A stretch of DNA of 46,659 nt from Paenibacillus chondroitinus NBRC 15376 (GCF_004000765.1 NZ_BILW01000048.1:1-46659); one strand, 5' to 3'. Counted from the stretch's first letter, positions 16,746 through 25,900 are shown. The notes: a model not told the origin generated them from the sequence alone. Translations and numbers: made by a program.

Positions 16746-18203
16746 ATGTCAAAACCTGAGAATCTGGTCACCACGCCTTATAATCCCCACCCTTTTTACG
16801 ATGAAATGTTTATGAACGCCTATTCGGTTCGTTCGCATTATCAAACGGTGTTTCGTCAGTTCATGACCATGAAGTCCGGCAATTTAAACAAGCGCCAAAC
16901 AGCCACCATGAAACGGATGATGGAAGAAGGCATCACCTTCACGCTGTACAGTCCTGATCAGACGGAGGCGCTCGAACGCACGATTCCTTTCGATCCCATT
17001 CCACGCATCATTCCGAGGGATGAATGGCTGAAGCTTGAAAAAGGGCTTAGGCAGCGCGTGAAGGCGCTGAATTTATTTCTCAAGGATATCTACCATGACC
17101 AATGTATCCTCAAGGATGGCATCATTCCAAGAAAAATGGTTCTCTCGAACTGCTACTTCCGGCCGGAAATGATGCGTTTATCCATTCCCAATGATGTGTA
17201 CGTGACCGTTTCAGGCATTGACTTAATCCGCGATGAACACGGCGAATACTTTGTTCTCGAAGACAACCTCCGATCGCCGTCAGGATTTTCCTACTTATAT
17301 AAGAGCCGTTCCATCATGACGCACTTATTCCCCGAGCTCGTGTTCAGCCACTCCATCCAAGATATCGAACAAAGTTTGAACGTGTTTCTGTCCGCTTTGC
17401 GTAGACTCAGTCCCGCCGGAAAAAAAGATCCCGTTATTGGCCTGCTGACTCCAGGTTGCTATAACTCAGCTTACTTCGAGCACACCTTCCTTGCTCAGCA
17501 AATGGGAATCGAGCTTGTAGAAGGGAATGATCTCGTCGTCATCGATCACAAGGTGTACATTCGCAGTATCAAAGGTCTTCGCCAAATTGACGTGCTGTAT
17601 CGCAGAATTGACGACGATTTCCTTGATCCGCTTGCATTTGACCCTAATTCGCTGCTAGGTGTCGCAGGCATCATGAATGCCTATCGCGCCGGCAACATCA
17701 ACATCGTGAACGCCCCAGGCACAGGGGTAGCGGACGATAAAGCCATTTACGCCTACGTTCCCGATATGATTCGCTACTATTTGAATGAAGAACCTATTCT
17801 CAATAACGTACCTACGTACATTCTATCGAGACCGGATGAACGCGAACATGTCCTCCAACATTTGAGCACAATGGTCGTCAAAGAAACGTCCCTCTCCGGC
17901 GGATACGGTATGCTCATAGGACCAACGGCTTCGGAGAGTGAGCTGGCGGATTTCAGGCAGAAAATCATAGCGAACCCTGATCGATATATCGCCCAGCCCA
18001 CCATTCAGCTGTCGAGAGCGCCTGTCATGATGGATGGACAAATGGCTGCACGGCATATTGATCTTCGCGCCTTCGTCATCGCAGGAGAAACGATTGAGGT
18101 TATTCCTGGCGGACTCACACGGGTAGCGCTCAAAGAAGGTTCACTTGTCGTGAATTCCTCCCAAGGCGGGGGCTGCAAAGATACATGGGTGACGAATTCG
18201 TAG
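16746..18203 (+). CDS. Circularly permuted ATP-grasp protein (COG2308 type)
   Basis: 485 residues; first gene of a three-gene operon. The family has a circularly permuted ATP-grasp fold and is thought to ligate amino or carboxyl groups in a peptide-bond-like reaction. Recognisable segments are the N-terminal PYNPHPFYDEMF, a conserved block around VSGIDLIRDEHGEYFVLEDN followed by LRSPSG, the lysine/glycine ATP-binding stretch VKETSLSGGYGMLIGP, and the C-terminal block HIDLRAFVI followed by PGGLTRVALKEGSLVVNSSQ and GGGCKDTW. The substrate of this family is not settled. It precedes an alpha-E protein and a transglutaminase, the usual trio. Start ATG 16746 has AGGAAG five bases upstream. Confidence 0.93.
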   Translation: MSKPENLVTTPYNPHPFYDEMFMNAYSVRSHYQTVFRQFMTMKSGNLNKRQTATMKRMMEEGITFTLYSPDQTEALERTIPFDPIPRIIPRDEWLKLEKGLRQRVKALNLFLKDIYHDQCILKDGIIPRKMVLSNCYFRPEMMRLSIPNDVYVTVSGIDLIRDEHGEYFVLEDNLRSPSGFSYLYKSRSIMTHLFPELVFSHSIQDIEQSLNVFLSALRRLSPAGKKDPVIGLLTPGCYNSAYFEHTFLAQQMGIELVEGNDLVVIDHKVYIRSIKGLRQIDVLYRRIDDDFLDPLAFDPNSLLGVAGIMNAYRAGNINIVNAPGTGVADDKAIYAYVPDMIRYYLNEEPILNNVPTYILSRPDEREHVLQHLSTMVVKETSLSGGYGMLIGPTASESELADFRQKIIANPDRYIAQPTIQLSRAPVMMDGQMAARHIDLRAFVIAGETIEVIPGGLTRVALKEGSLVVNSSQGGGCKDTWVTNS

Positions 18204-18234
18204 AAATCCACATTTAGACGGGAGGCAGCGAAAC

Positions 18235-19194
18235 ATGGTGATGATGGGACGAACAGCGGAAGCTTTATTCTGGATCGGAAGGTACACGGAAAGAACGGAG
18301 AATCACGCGAGATTAATTGATGTTTATTATCATATCCGCGAGGAACGCGAGAACGGCAGCGGTCAAATGTGGAGCCGGTTAATCGACACGATCGGCGACA
18401 GAGCTGCTTTTAACGAGCAATATAGCAGCTGCACGGAGCAGCACGTCCTTCAATACATTACACTGGATAAAAATAATGTGAACTCATTGCTCGCCTGCAC
18501 CAATCATGCGCGAACCAATCTGCGCAATATACGCGAGAAGATGCCGGCTGAGCTATGGGATATTATGAATGGCCTCTATTTGTGGCTAAAAGAAAAAGAC
18601 GTCCGCGATATCACAAGCGATTCACCGCATTTATTTTACCGATACGTCCGCGACCATTTATCGATGTTTCACGGAGCGGCCACCTCTGTCATGCCGCGCC
18701 AAAATGAATGGCATTTCATAGAAGCAGGACGGTATTTGGAGCGTGCGGAGAATTTGCTTCGCTTGCTGCAATCCTTATGCCAGGACTACGCCAAAGAGGA
18801 AATGTCCTCCTACCCGCTTATGCTCTCTGTTCTCAAATCAGTCAGCGGTTATGAATCATTCCGCAGAGAGTATGCGGACACGGTGAACCTGACCAACATT
18901 ATTAAATTCCTGATGCTGCATGAGGCCTTTCCGAGATCGATCAGCTACTCTTTTCAAGCGATGGAACGTTCCCTAAAGAGCATCCAGCTTGAAGACCCCG
19001 ATTTAAACATAACGGTACACAAACTAGCCAAGCTGGCTGGGAAAGTGAAAGCTAACCTGGCCTGCATGGATGAGGAAGATATTTTATCCGGCAAATTGGA
19101 AATGGCCCTGCAGGCTCTCCGTGAATCTTGCAACCTGATGGGCACTCGGATGTCCAAAGTCTTTTTTCCCTCCAGGGAGGAGGTCATTGCATGA
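18235..19194 (+). CDS. Alpha-E domain protein (COG2307 type)
   Basis: 319 residues, almost entirely helical, beginning with the family signature GRTAEALFWIGRYTERTENH followed by ARL. A second copy of the same kind of pattern, EWHFIEAGRYLERAENLLRL, lies near residues 157-176, so the protein consists of two related helical halves. The family has no known catalytic activity and is found next to circularly permuted ATP-grasp proteins, with which it probably forms a complex. It starts 31 bp after the ATP-grasp stop, behind GGGAGG, and overlaps the transglutaminase gene by four bases (ATGA), implying translational coupling. Confidence 0.93.
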   Translation: MVMMGRTAEALFWIGRYTERTENHARLIDVYYHIREERENGSGQMWSRLIDTIGDRAAFNEQYSSCTEQHVLQYITLDKNNVNSLLACTNHARTNLRNIREKMPAELWDIMNGLYLWLKEKDVRDITSDSPHLFYRYVRDHLSMFHGAATSVMPRQNEWHFIEAGRYLERAENLLRLLQSLCQDYAKEEMSSYPLMLSVLKSVSGYESFRREYADTVNLTNIIKFLMLHEAFPRSISYSFQAMERSLKSIQLEDPDLNITVHKLAKLAGKVKANLACMDEEDILSGKLEMALQALRESCNLMGTRMSKVFFPSREEVIA

Positions 19195-20054
19195 AGAAGC
19201 TGGAGATTACGCATATCACACGTTATTCCTACGCAGATACGGTGCAGGACAGTGTCAATGAAGTCCGGTTAACACCGCTGACCGACAATCGTCAATCCTG
19301 CTATCATCACAGTTTGATCACCGAACCTGTATCTGCTTTCTTTACGTATTCGGATTACTTTCATAATCGGGTGCATGCCTTCACCGTGAATAAAATCCAC
19401 CGAGAGCTCACGATCAAAATGAAGTCTACCGTTGTGACACACGATAACGATAACATCCCGAGCGCAGCTCTCTCCCCTTATGAGGAGAAGGCGCTGCGGC
19501 TCAGCGATGATTTTCAAAATGAATACGCGGAATACTTGCTGCCTACAAGCTATACAGGACTCACAAGCGAAATTAAGGCCTATTCAGATGCCATTAACGA
19601 CCAACATATTTCCTTGTATGACTTGCTGGGCACGATCAATACAACGATCCATCGCGATTTTACCTATGATCCCTCTGCTACGTCCGTACAGACCACAGTA
19701 GGTGAAATGTTGAAGCTTAGGCGAGGCGTGTGTCAGGACTATTCCCATCTGATGATCGCCGTTTGCCGGGATAAGGGGATACCTGCCAGATACGTGAGCG
19801 GCTATCATTTTGTCGGCGATTTGCAAGGAGGCAGCGCTGAATTCACGCAAGCTTCCCATGCTTGGGTGGAGTGCCTGATCCCAGGCAGCGGCTGGTTCGG
19901 GTATGACCCTACCAACGACTGCGAGGTCAACTGGCGTTATATCAAGTTAGGCCATGGTCGCGACTATAACGATATCGTCCCTGTCAAAGGGGTCTATCGC
20001 GGAGCCGGCGGGCAAGATCTTGAAGTCATTGTCGATGTCAAACTGATTGAGTAG
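19191..20054 (+). CDS. Transglutaminase-like cysteine protease or transferase (COG1305 type)
   Basis: 287 residues from the ATG at 19191, which overlaps the previous stop and follows GGGAGGAGG. The N-terminal ~100 residues are the bacterial transglutaminase-associated beta domain (ITHITRYSYADTV). The transglutaminase-like core follows, with the papain-type triad visible as C181 (RRGVCQDYSHLM), H223 (ASHAWVEC) and D239 (GYDPTND). No signal peptide is present, so it acts in the cytoplasm with the ATP-grasp and alpha-E proteins. In such operons the ligase is thought to build, and the transglutaminase-like enzyme to cleave or transfer, an amide-linked product; that is inference. No proteasome-like Anbu gene is in the window. 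Confidence 0.93.
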   Translation: MKKLEITHITRYSYADTVQDSVNEVRLTPLTDNRQSCYHHSLITEPVSAFFTYSDYFHNRVHAFTVNKIHRELTIKMKSTVVTHDNDNIPSAALSPYEEKALRLSDDFQNEYAEYLLPTSYTGLTSEIKAYSDAINDQHISLYDLLGTINTTIHRDFTYDPSATSVQTTVGEMLKLRRGVCQDYSHLMIAVCRDKGIPARYVSGYHFVGDLQGGSAEFTQASHAWVECLIPGSGWFGYDPTNDCEVNWRYIKLGHGRDYNDIVPVKGVYRGAGGQDLEVIVDVKLIE

Positions 20055-20064
20055 GCCCCTCTTG

Positions 20065-20103
20065 AAAAAGTGAGGAATAGGCATCCCGCTTGCTCCTCAC
20101 TTA
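20065..20103 (-). terminator. Hairpin between two convergent operons, probable terminator
   Basis: Nine-base arms AAGTGAGGA and TCCTCACTT around a 17-nt loop. On the minus strand five T follow the stem. The right arm includes the stop codon of the oxidoreductase gene, so the site ends the alpha-glucuronidase-side transcript; it may also act on the transglutaminase transcript. Confidence 0.6.
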
Positions 20104-21189
20104 TGATTTGGGCACCCAACACTGCGGCTCTGTCGTGATTGTTTCTCCGGTTGTAATAGCTTTCTCGATCATCATCCCGAGATAATGGTCCTGCGAAGCC
20201 TCTTCCAAGCTATAAAAGCTTGGTCCACCAAAGGTATATTCAGCCATTTTCTGCAGGCATGCGGCAATGGCAATTTCATCATCGTATAATCTGGCAGGAG
20301 CAAATGGATTCTCGTAGACCCATTTGTCACCGCAGAGAATTCCTTTCAGGTAATACCCTTCCGCATTTTCCAACTCGCCTCTGTTCATGCGCTTCAGCTC
20401 CATTTGAAGCTCTGTGCATGATTCCTGCTGAATCAGAACCCGGTTATCGAAAATTTCCCCACGCTGCCCTCTAACGGATAAATGATTGGAGCGTGTCCAT
20501 GAGCGGTGCTGGTCTTTCGTAAAATCATAAATGCCCAGACGATCGCCAAAGTCCAACCAAGCCAGATCTCTCTGCAAAGGAATGAGTTTATCTTCTGTTG
20601 GCGGACCGCTGCGGTTTGGCCCCTGAACCCACGAGGACTCGAAACGCATCGCCCTAATGCGAACATCTTCGAAATTAACCCCTAACATTTTCCGAATTAA
20701 GCTAACGGCATGATAGGTTTGTGAGATGGAAACCGTTGTTTCTGTAATTTTACCCAACTGACCCGTACGAATAAGTTCCAAACGCGCTTGTTGAACGGGA
20801 TGTAGATGGTACTGCTCCGCTACCTGAATACGCGCACCTGTAAGAGTTAATCGCTCATACAATAGCTGAAGTCCGCTTAAATCAGGAGCAGGCGGCGTTT
20901 CCAACAAAACGGGAATTCCCCGCTCCGCCAATGCCAGAAGGTAGTCCAGACTTTGTGAAGGTGAAACGGAAACGACGACAAAATCCGGATGCTCGTTTTC
21001 CAACAGCTGTTCAAGCGTCCGGTATGTAGCTGTTCCCCATTTCGCTTCCATTTCCTTGCCTTTGTCTTCGCTTCTGACAACCATTCCGCTAATTTCAAAC
21101 CGCTCAGGCAACGCCTGCGCAATGCGCAGGAAATATTGCGCGCGAAAACCCGCACCGCCGATCAAGCTGAATTTCACTGGTTTCATCAT
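20101..21189 (-). CDS. Gfo/Idh/MocA family oxidoreductase
   Basis: NAD(P)-dependent sugar or polyol dehydrogenase of 362 residues. The N-terminal Rossmann fold begins FSLIGGAGFRAQYFLRIAQA. The family block that follows the cofactor site appears as VVVSVSPSQSLDYLLALAER, and the substrate-side segment where the family normally has EKP reads LLETPPAP, a divergent form. The C-terminal half is the mixed alpha/beta substrate domain. GGGGAGG precedes the ATG. It is the last gene of the permease to two-component to dehydrogenase series, 21 bp after the alcohol dehydrogenase. Substrate unknown; a sugar acid or polyol derived from glucuronoxylan fits the context. Confidence 0.88.
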   Translation of the reverse strand: MMKPVKFSLIGGAGFRAQYFLRIAQALPERFEISGMVVRSEDKGKEMEAKWGTATYRTLEQLLENEHPDFVVVSVSPSQSLDYLLALAERGIPVLLETPPAPDLSGLQLLYERLTLTGARIQVAEQYHLHPVQQARLELIRTGQLGKITETTVSISQTYHAVSLIRKMLGVNFEDVRIRAMRFESSWVQGPNRSGPPTEDKLIPLQRDLAWLDFGDRLGIYDFTKDQHRSWTRSNHLSVRGQRGEIFDNRVLIQQESCTELQMELKRMNRGELENAEGYYLKGILCGDKWVYENPFAPARLYDDEIAIAACLQKMAEYTFGGPSFYSLEEASQDHYLGMMIEKAITTGETITTEPQCWVPKS

Positions 21190-21210
21190 AACTGCCTCCC
21201 CATTCCGCGT

Positions 21211-22278
21211 TTACAGGATTTCGTTCGGATATACCATGACTTTTAAACTGCCGCTTTTATTATGAATCGCCCGTTCCAACGCGTCTTGCGTCTGTTCAAG
21301 CGGATAACGGTCTGTAATGAGCGCTTGTGTGTCTATGCCGCCACCGGCAAGGAATTTAATGCCTGTCGGATATGTATTGGCATACCGGAAAACACCATAA
21401 ATATCAATCTCATTGTCAGCGATGAAAGGGACATTGAGAGGGATTTCATCCTGTGCAGGCAAGCCCACGATGACAAGCTTACCGCCGCGGCGCAAGGAAT
21501 ACAGCGCTGATTGCAAAGCTCTCGGATTGCCGGCCGTTTCCCAAGCGGCATCCGCGCCAATCCCATCCGTCAGCTCTTTGATGCGCTGAACCGCATCCTC
21601 ATCTTTGACGTTGATGATGTCTGTAGCACCCAACCGTTTGGCGGCCTCCAAGCGGACTTGTTCCAGATCGGTGACAATAATCCTGCTTGCACCGAATGAT
21701 TTTGCTGCCGCAACGGCCATTAAGCCGACCGGGCCCATGCCCATGATGGCAACCGTCGAACCCGGCTGCAAGTTGCAGCGCTTAGCCGCGTGAATGCCGA
21801 CGGAGAAGGGCTCGTTGAGCGCCGCAGCCTCGAAGGATAGATGCTCCGGAATCGCAAATACCATGTCTGCGCGGATTTTCATGTATTGAACGAAAGCACC
21901 GTCCACCGGCGGCGTAGCCAGGAACTGCACATCCGGGCACAGATTATAGCGGCCTTCTTTGCAGGCCTGACAGTGTCCGCAAGTGACGCCCGGTTCGATG
22001 GCAACACGGTCGCCAAGGCTCACGTTAGTCACCGAAGCGCCTGCAGCGACAATGATGCCCGCGCATTCGTGCCCGAGAATAATCGGCTTCTCGACCACGT
22101 AGCGGCCAATTCGGCCATTTTCAAAATAATGAACGTCCGAACCGCATACCCCGACAGCCATCACCTTGATCAAGACTTCATTGGCGTCAACTTGCGGGAC
22201 TGGGCGCTCCTCCATCACAATTGTTCCCGGCTTCGTCATGACAGCCGCTTTCATTTTTGCAGGTAGTTGTCCATTCAT
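21211..22278 (-). CDS. Zinc-dependent polyol dehydrogenase (sorbitol/xylitol dehydrogenase-like)
   Basis: Medium-chain dehydrogenase, 355 residues. Catalytic zinc ligands of the family are visible as C45 (GVCGSDVH), H70 and E71 (LGHECAG). The structural zinc lobe is complete: C100, C103, C106 and C114 in CGHCQACKEGRYNLC. The nucleotide-binding motif GMGPVG, with an acidic residue after the following strand (VTDLEQ), predicts NAD preference. It resembles sorbitol, xylitol and iditol dehydrogenases more than alcohol dehydrogenases. A good site (AAGGGAGAGAG) precedes the start. It lies between the YesN-like regulator and the Gfo/Idh/MocA enzyme, implying oxidation of a sugar product released by the locus. 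Confidence 0.92.
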   Translation of the reverse strand: MNGQLPAKMKAAVMTKPGTIVMEERPVPQVDANEVLIKVMAVGVCGSDVHYFENGRIGRYVVEKPIILGHECAGIIVAAGASVTNVSLGDRVAIEPGVTCGHCQACKEGRYNLCPDVQFLATPPVDGAFVQYMKIRADMVFAIPEHLSFEAAALNEPFSVGIHAAKRCNLQPGSTVAIMGMGPVGLMAVAAAKSFGASRIIVTDLEQVRLEAAKRLGATDIINVKDEDAVQRIKELTDGIGADAAWETAGNPRALQSALYSLRRGGKLVIVGLPAQDEIPLNVPFIADNEIDIYGVFRYANTYPTGIKFLAGGGIDTQALITDRYPLEQTQDALERAIHNKSGSLKVMVYPNEIL

Positions 22279-22299
22279 TTCTTCTCTCTCCCTTTGGCA

Positions 22300-23919
22300 T
22301 CATTTAATGAGTTCTGTCGGGTTCATGCCGGTAAATTTCTTGAAAAGCGTGCTGAAATAAGGCACGTTTTTGTAGCCCACGCGCTCCGCCACTTCATAAA
22401 CGAGCATGTTTCTTTCCAGCAGCAGTTCTCTGGCTTTTTCAATACGCACACGCGTTAAGTAGGTATTGAACGTTTCTCCGGTCATGTTTTTGAAAATAAT
22501 TGACAGATGATTCCGCGAGATATACACCTTATCCGACAAGTCGGCAAGCGTCATGTCATCCGCGTAATGCTCATGAATATATTGTGTCATAAAATCGACG
22601 GCTTGTCTGTGTTTGCTGTTCCCTTTCCACTGTCTGCTGTTGAAAATAACCGATATTTTGGCCGTAAGCCATTCCCTTAATTGCCCCGGTAACGTCAATC
22701 CGACCATTTCTTTCACAATCTGATCGTTCGGAAAAATATCATCAAGCACCATGCCGACCTCATAGAGGCAATAGGCAAAAATCCCCCATAGCTCGCCCGC
22801 CAGCATTTGTACATAGTCCGGTGTTATCCCTTTTTGTTCTTTTAACTGATCGATATACTGCGCCACAAGCTGCTGTGCCTGCGATTCCTGTGAAGCCTTC
22901 ATTGCACCGGCTAATTCAAAATAAAACTTGGCCGGCCGCATCACCAGCGTCCCCTGATCTTTTCGCATTTCCTCGCTATACACGAACAAATCATAAGCCG
23001 AATCCACACGACGGTTCCGCAAATCGATCGCTCGAAACGCTTCCTCCGTCGAATCCGGCATTTCCGTCCAAGCTTCTTTGGTGCCTCCGATGCCGACGCG
23101 AATGACCAGCTTCAAATAGCTTTTGATGCAATCGATGAGCGTGATCCCCAGCTTGCTGAGCTTCTGCTCCAGCTCTTGCTGCGAACTGTCCGCTTGGGGA
23201 TGAAGGATAAGCACAGCCCTCGTTCCATGAAGCTCTACATATTCAATGGCCGGAAACGTTTCGCGCGCCACCTCGCAGACGATATTGCTAATCGCGAAAC
23301 GGAACAAGCTCCAATCCGGCAGCGACAGGTCCGATGTTCGAACATCTCGAATCAGGTCAATGCCGATGACCACATGCTTGCTCTCACACCAGAATCGGTA
23401 AGGCTTCGGCAGCCGATCCTCATTCCGATAGGAGCTGTCCAGAGTTCCGGCAACCGCAGACTTGACCCACTCTTTTTCAATAAAAGGCTCGTACAGCATT
23501 AATTTCTGTTGAAGCTCGTCCTGCTTAATCCGCTTCTCTTCTTCTTCCATCAGCTCTCCGATGGCTTTGCCAAGAATCGTTTTTAACGTTGGGACACTAA
23601 TCGGCTTGGATAAATAATCACTTACATTGCACCGAAGCGCCTGCCTCGCATGCTCAAAATCCGAGTATCCGCTCAAAATAATAAATTTCCCGCCATAACC
23701 TTCTTTTCTTAGCTGCTCAATCATATCAAGGCCATTCATGACCGGCATATAGATATCCGTAATGACAATATCCGGGGCAGCCGTTCGAATGAGCTCCAGT
23801 CCGTCCTGCCCGTTGAGCGCTTCGCCAACCCAATCAGCGTCAAGCTCATCCCAAGGGATCGCTCGTTTCATCCCTTGAAGAACCTGGCGTTCATCGTCAA
23901 TGATCGCAATCTTCCACAC
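22300..23919 (-). CDS. YesN-type response regulator, CheY-AraC (GTG start)
   Basis: 539 residues. The N-terminal receiver has the acidic pocket D8/D9/E10 (IIDDERQ), phospho-acceptor D55 (ITDIYMP) and a lysine in YLSKPIS. A 250-residue middle region typical of YesN proteins follows. The C-terminal AraC domain has two helix-turn-helices (LADLSDKVYISRNHLSIIFK and YEVAERVGYKNVPYFSTLFK). The start is GTG 23919 after AAGGAGG. It follows the YesM-like kinase gene with a 183-bp gap that contains a hairpin and a copy of the 32-bp motif found before two other units here. It is therefore the likely activator of this carbohydrate locus and probably of itself. Confidence 0.93.
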   Translation of the reverse strand: MWKIAIIDDERQVLQGMKRAIPWDELDADWVGEALNGQDGLELIRTAAPDIVITDIYMPVMNGLDMIEQLRKEGYGGKFIILSGYSDFEHARQALRCNVSDYLSKPISVPTLKTILGKAIGELMEEEEKRIKQDELQQKLMLYEPFIEKEWVKSAVAGTLDSSYRNEDRLPKPYRFWCESKHVVIGIDLIRDVRTSDLSLPDWSLFRFAISNIVCEVARETFPAIEYVELHGTRAVLILHPQADSSQQELEQKLSKLGITLIDCIKSYLKLVIRVGIGGTKEAWTEMPDSTEEAFRAIDLRNRRVDSAYDLFVYSEEMRKDQGTLVMRPAKFYFELAGAMKASQESQAQQLVAQYIDQLKEQKGITPDYVQMLAGELWGIFAYCLYEVGMVLDDIFPNDQIVKEMVGLTLPGQLREWLTAKISVIFNSRQWKGNSKHRQAVDFMTQYIHEHYADDMTLADLSDKVYISRNHLSIIFKNMTGETFNTYLTRVRIEKARELLLERNMLVYEVAERVGYKNVPYFSTLFKKFTGMNPTELIK

Positions 23920-23980
23920 AACGCCTGCCTCCTTACCTTCAACCTTTATTCGATGATAATTGCTATGTCATATAACATCG

Positions 23981-24005
23981 GCCCGGAACAAGCTTTTGTT
24001 CCAGG
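23981..24005 (-). promoter_or_regulatory. Hairpin between kinase and response-regulator genes
   Basis: Arms GCC-C-GGAACA and TGTTCC-A-GGC enclose AGCTTT. No T-run follows on either strand, so it looks like an mRNA stability or processing element rather than a terminator. It lies downstream of the predicted promoter of the regulator gene. Confidence 0.4.
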
Positions 24006-24033
24006 CTTCATTATTCCTATTTGATCACTTATC

Positions 24034-24094
24034 TTTATACTATCAATACAAGCCCATCTTTGAAATGAGAGGATTGAACGATTTATTTTAAAAT
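24034..24094 (-). promoter_or_regulatory. Putative YesN-type operator and promoter upstream of the response regulator (copy B)
   Basis: The 32-bp motif occupies 24063-24094 (AAATGAGAGGA, then CGA, then TTTTAAAAT on the plus strand). It is followed in the direction of transcription by 23 bp and TATAAA (complement of 24034-24039). The same motif occurs at 27837-27868 and 32698-32729. The copies at 24063 and 27837 agree at 26 of 32 positions by eye. Confidence 0.62.
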
Positions 24095-24102
24095 ACAACG
24101 AA

Positions 24103-25860
24103 CTACTCCGCTTTCTCTATCTGATCCTTCACGGGCGGCTGAACCAGACGGGGCAGCACGATGACGACACGGGTTCCTCCTTCTGGCCGTTCCTGCAGCG
24201 TAATGCCATATTCACCGCCAAAATATCCCGCAATTCGTTCTCTGACGTTCCGAATACCATAACCGCCTGTATGGCGTTTGTGCTTCTTTTCCGCCACTTG
24301 CTGGAGCCCGATGCCATCGTCATCAATGATAATCTGAATATGATTCGGAGTATCCTGCAATAGAATCTGAATATGACCCTGTCTGCGTGAGTTAAAGCCA
24401 TGAACAATCGCATTTTCCACAAAAGGCTGCAATGTCAGTTTCGGGATGAACAGCTTGCGGATGTCCGGGGACGCCTCGATGCCATACTCAAGCCCCGTTC
24501 GCCACCTCAGCTGCTGAATTTCCAAATAACACTCGATGTGCATAAGCTCCTCGCCGATCGTAATAAAGCTGTCCCCGTTCGAGAGGCCAATCCGAAACAT
24601 ACGTCCCATGAGCTCCAAAATACGGCTAATCTCATCCTGCCCCGCTTCGATCGCCATCCAATTCAGCTGATCCAGCGTATTGTAGAGGAAGTGCGGGTTA
24701 ATATTCGCCTGCAGCGCCTCAATTTCCGCCTTGCGCTGCTGCTCGTATCTTCGCTGCAAGGAGAGATACAACTCCTCGATCCGCTCATTTTGTTTGCGGT
24801 ATCCAGCGAACAAGTAGCCGAACTCATTTTGATAATCGACTGGGAGCTCCACATTATTGCCGCCTACCGAATAAACGCCCATTGCGTTCACGAGTTTCTT
24901 GATGGGCTTCGTAAACTGGCGGCTCAAGAAGTGCGTCAAAATCAGCGTCAGCAGGACAGCCGCAATACCAATGATGCCGATGACTTCGGCCAATCTGATA
25001 CTGCCTGCGGTAATTTGCTGCCAAGGCGTGATTTCAACCAGCGTCCAGTTAGAATCGAGTAACTTTGAGTAAACCAAAAGGGAATCGCCCGCTTCGCTGC
25101 TGCCTTTGGTGCGCACGTAACCCGACTGCTTCTGTTTCACACCGCTTTCCATCCATTTGGACAATTCGGTATGATCAGGGATCTGACCAATCTTTAGAAA
25201 CTGCTCTCCCCGCGAGTCAATCATGATCCGGTTCGCTTCCGAAGAATGACCCGCCAGCAAACTTCTAATCTGATCCGCTTTCACGTGGATGACCAGCACA
25301 CCTAAGTATTTGTCGTCATACATAATTTTTCTGGCAAAGCTCAGGACCGGCACATCGCCTTGAAAACTGGGAATAAAATGCTCGATCGACCATGTAAAAT
25401 CATTGCCTGTCAACAGCGTTGACCATGACTGCTTATCCAAATCCGCCATGTCCCGGAACTGGATGTAGCTCTTCGCGTCGCCCTCTAACGGTCGGTTCAT
25501 ATACAAATCAATGCCTTGGATAAGTGGAATGGAATACGTCAAGTTCGCAAGCGCTTTCTCAACCCCGATTGATCTACGATAACGATCGAACTCATCTTGC
25601 TTATTAACCAGGAAGGTGATGAGCTCGTTGTCGCGCGATGTAGACAAAGAGATTTGCTCGATGGTAACAAGCCTTGTCGTGATTTCGTTATTCAGCTCAT
25701 CCAGCAGCTTCTGTTGGTATTGAAACGTCGTTTGGGCAAGCTCTTTGGACGAAATGCTATAACTGGCCCATACGCTGCAAGCCAATACAACAATAATAAA
25801 TCCGGCAAAACTGCGGAAAAACAGGTGATCGATTCTAAACTTTTTAAAAGGATTCGTCAT
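24103..25860 (-). CDS. YesM-type sensor histidine kinase
   Basis: 585 residues; membrane-bound sugar sensor partner of the YesN-like regulator. A membrane segment lies at about 14-34, a Cache-like extracellular sensor of ~240 residues follows, a second membrane segment is at about 290-312, then a HAMP-type linker. The His_kinase domain has acceptor H390 in NINPHFLYNTLDQ, and the C-terminal HATPase has the N box (FVENAIVHG), G1 (DDDGIGL) and G2 (GGYGIRNVRERI) motifs. It follows the second permease gene; a hairpin at 25901-25939 lies in the gap and may lower its expression relative to the transporter. In related loci the signal is a xylan- or pectin-derived oligosaccharide; here this is inferred. 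Confidence 0.93.
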   Translation of the reverse strand: MTNPFKKFRIDHLFFRSFAGFIIVVLACSVWASYSISSKELAQTTFQYQQKLLDELNNEITTRLVTIEQISLSTSRDNELITFLVNKQDEFDRYRRSIGVEKALANLTYSIPLIQGIDLYMNRPLEGDAKSYIQFRDMADLDKQSWSTLLTGNDFTWSIEHFIPSFQGDVPVLSFARKIMYDDKYLGVLVIHVKADQIRSLLAGHSSEANRIMIDSRGEQFLKIGQIPDHTELSKWMESGVKQKQSGYVRTKGSSEAGDSLLVYSKLLDSNWTLVEITPWQQITAGSIRLAEVIGIIGIAAVLLTLILTHFLSRQFTKPIKKLVNAMGVYSVGGNNVELPVDYQNEFGYLFAGYRKQNERIEELYLSLQRRYEQQRKAEIEALQANINPHFLYNTLDQLNWMAIEAGQDEISRILELMGRMFRIGLSNGDSFITIGEELMHIECYLEIQQLRWRTGLEYGIEASPDIRKLFIPKLTLQPFVENAIVHGFNSRRQGHIQILLQDTPNHIQIIIDDDGIGLQQVAEKKHKRHTGGYGIRNVRERIAGYFGGEYGITLQERPEGGTRVVIVLPRLVQPPVKDQIEKAE

Positions 25861-25900
25861 GCGGTCTTCGCTCCCATTAAGTATCCGATTAGGCGAAAGA

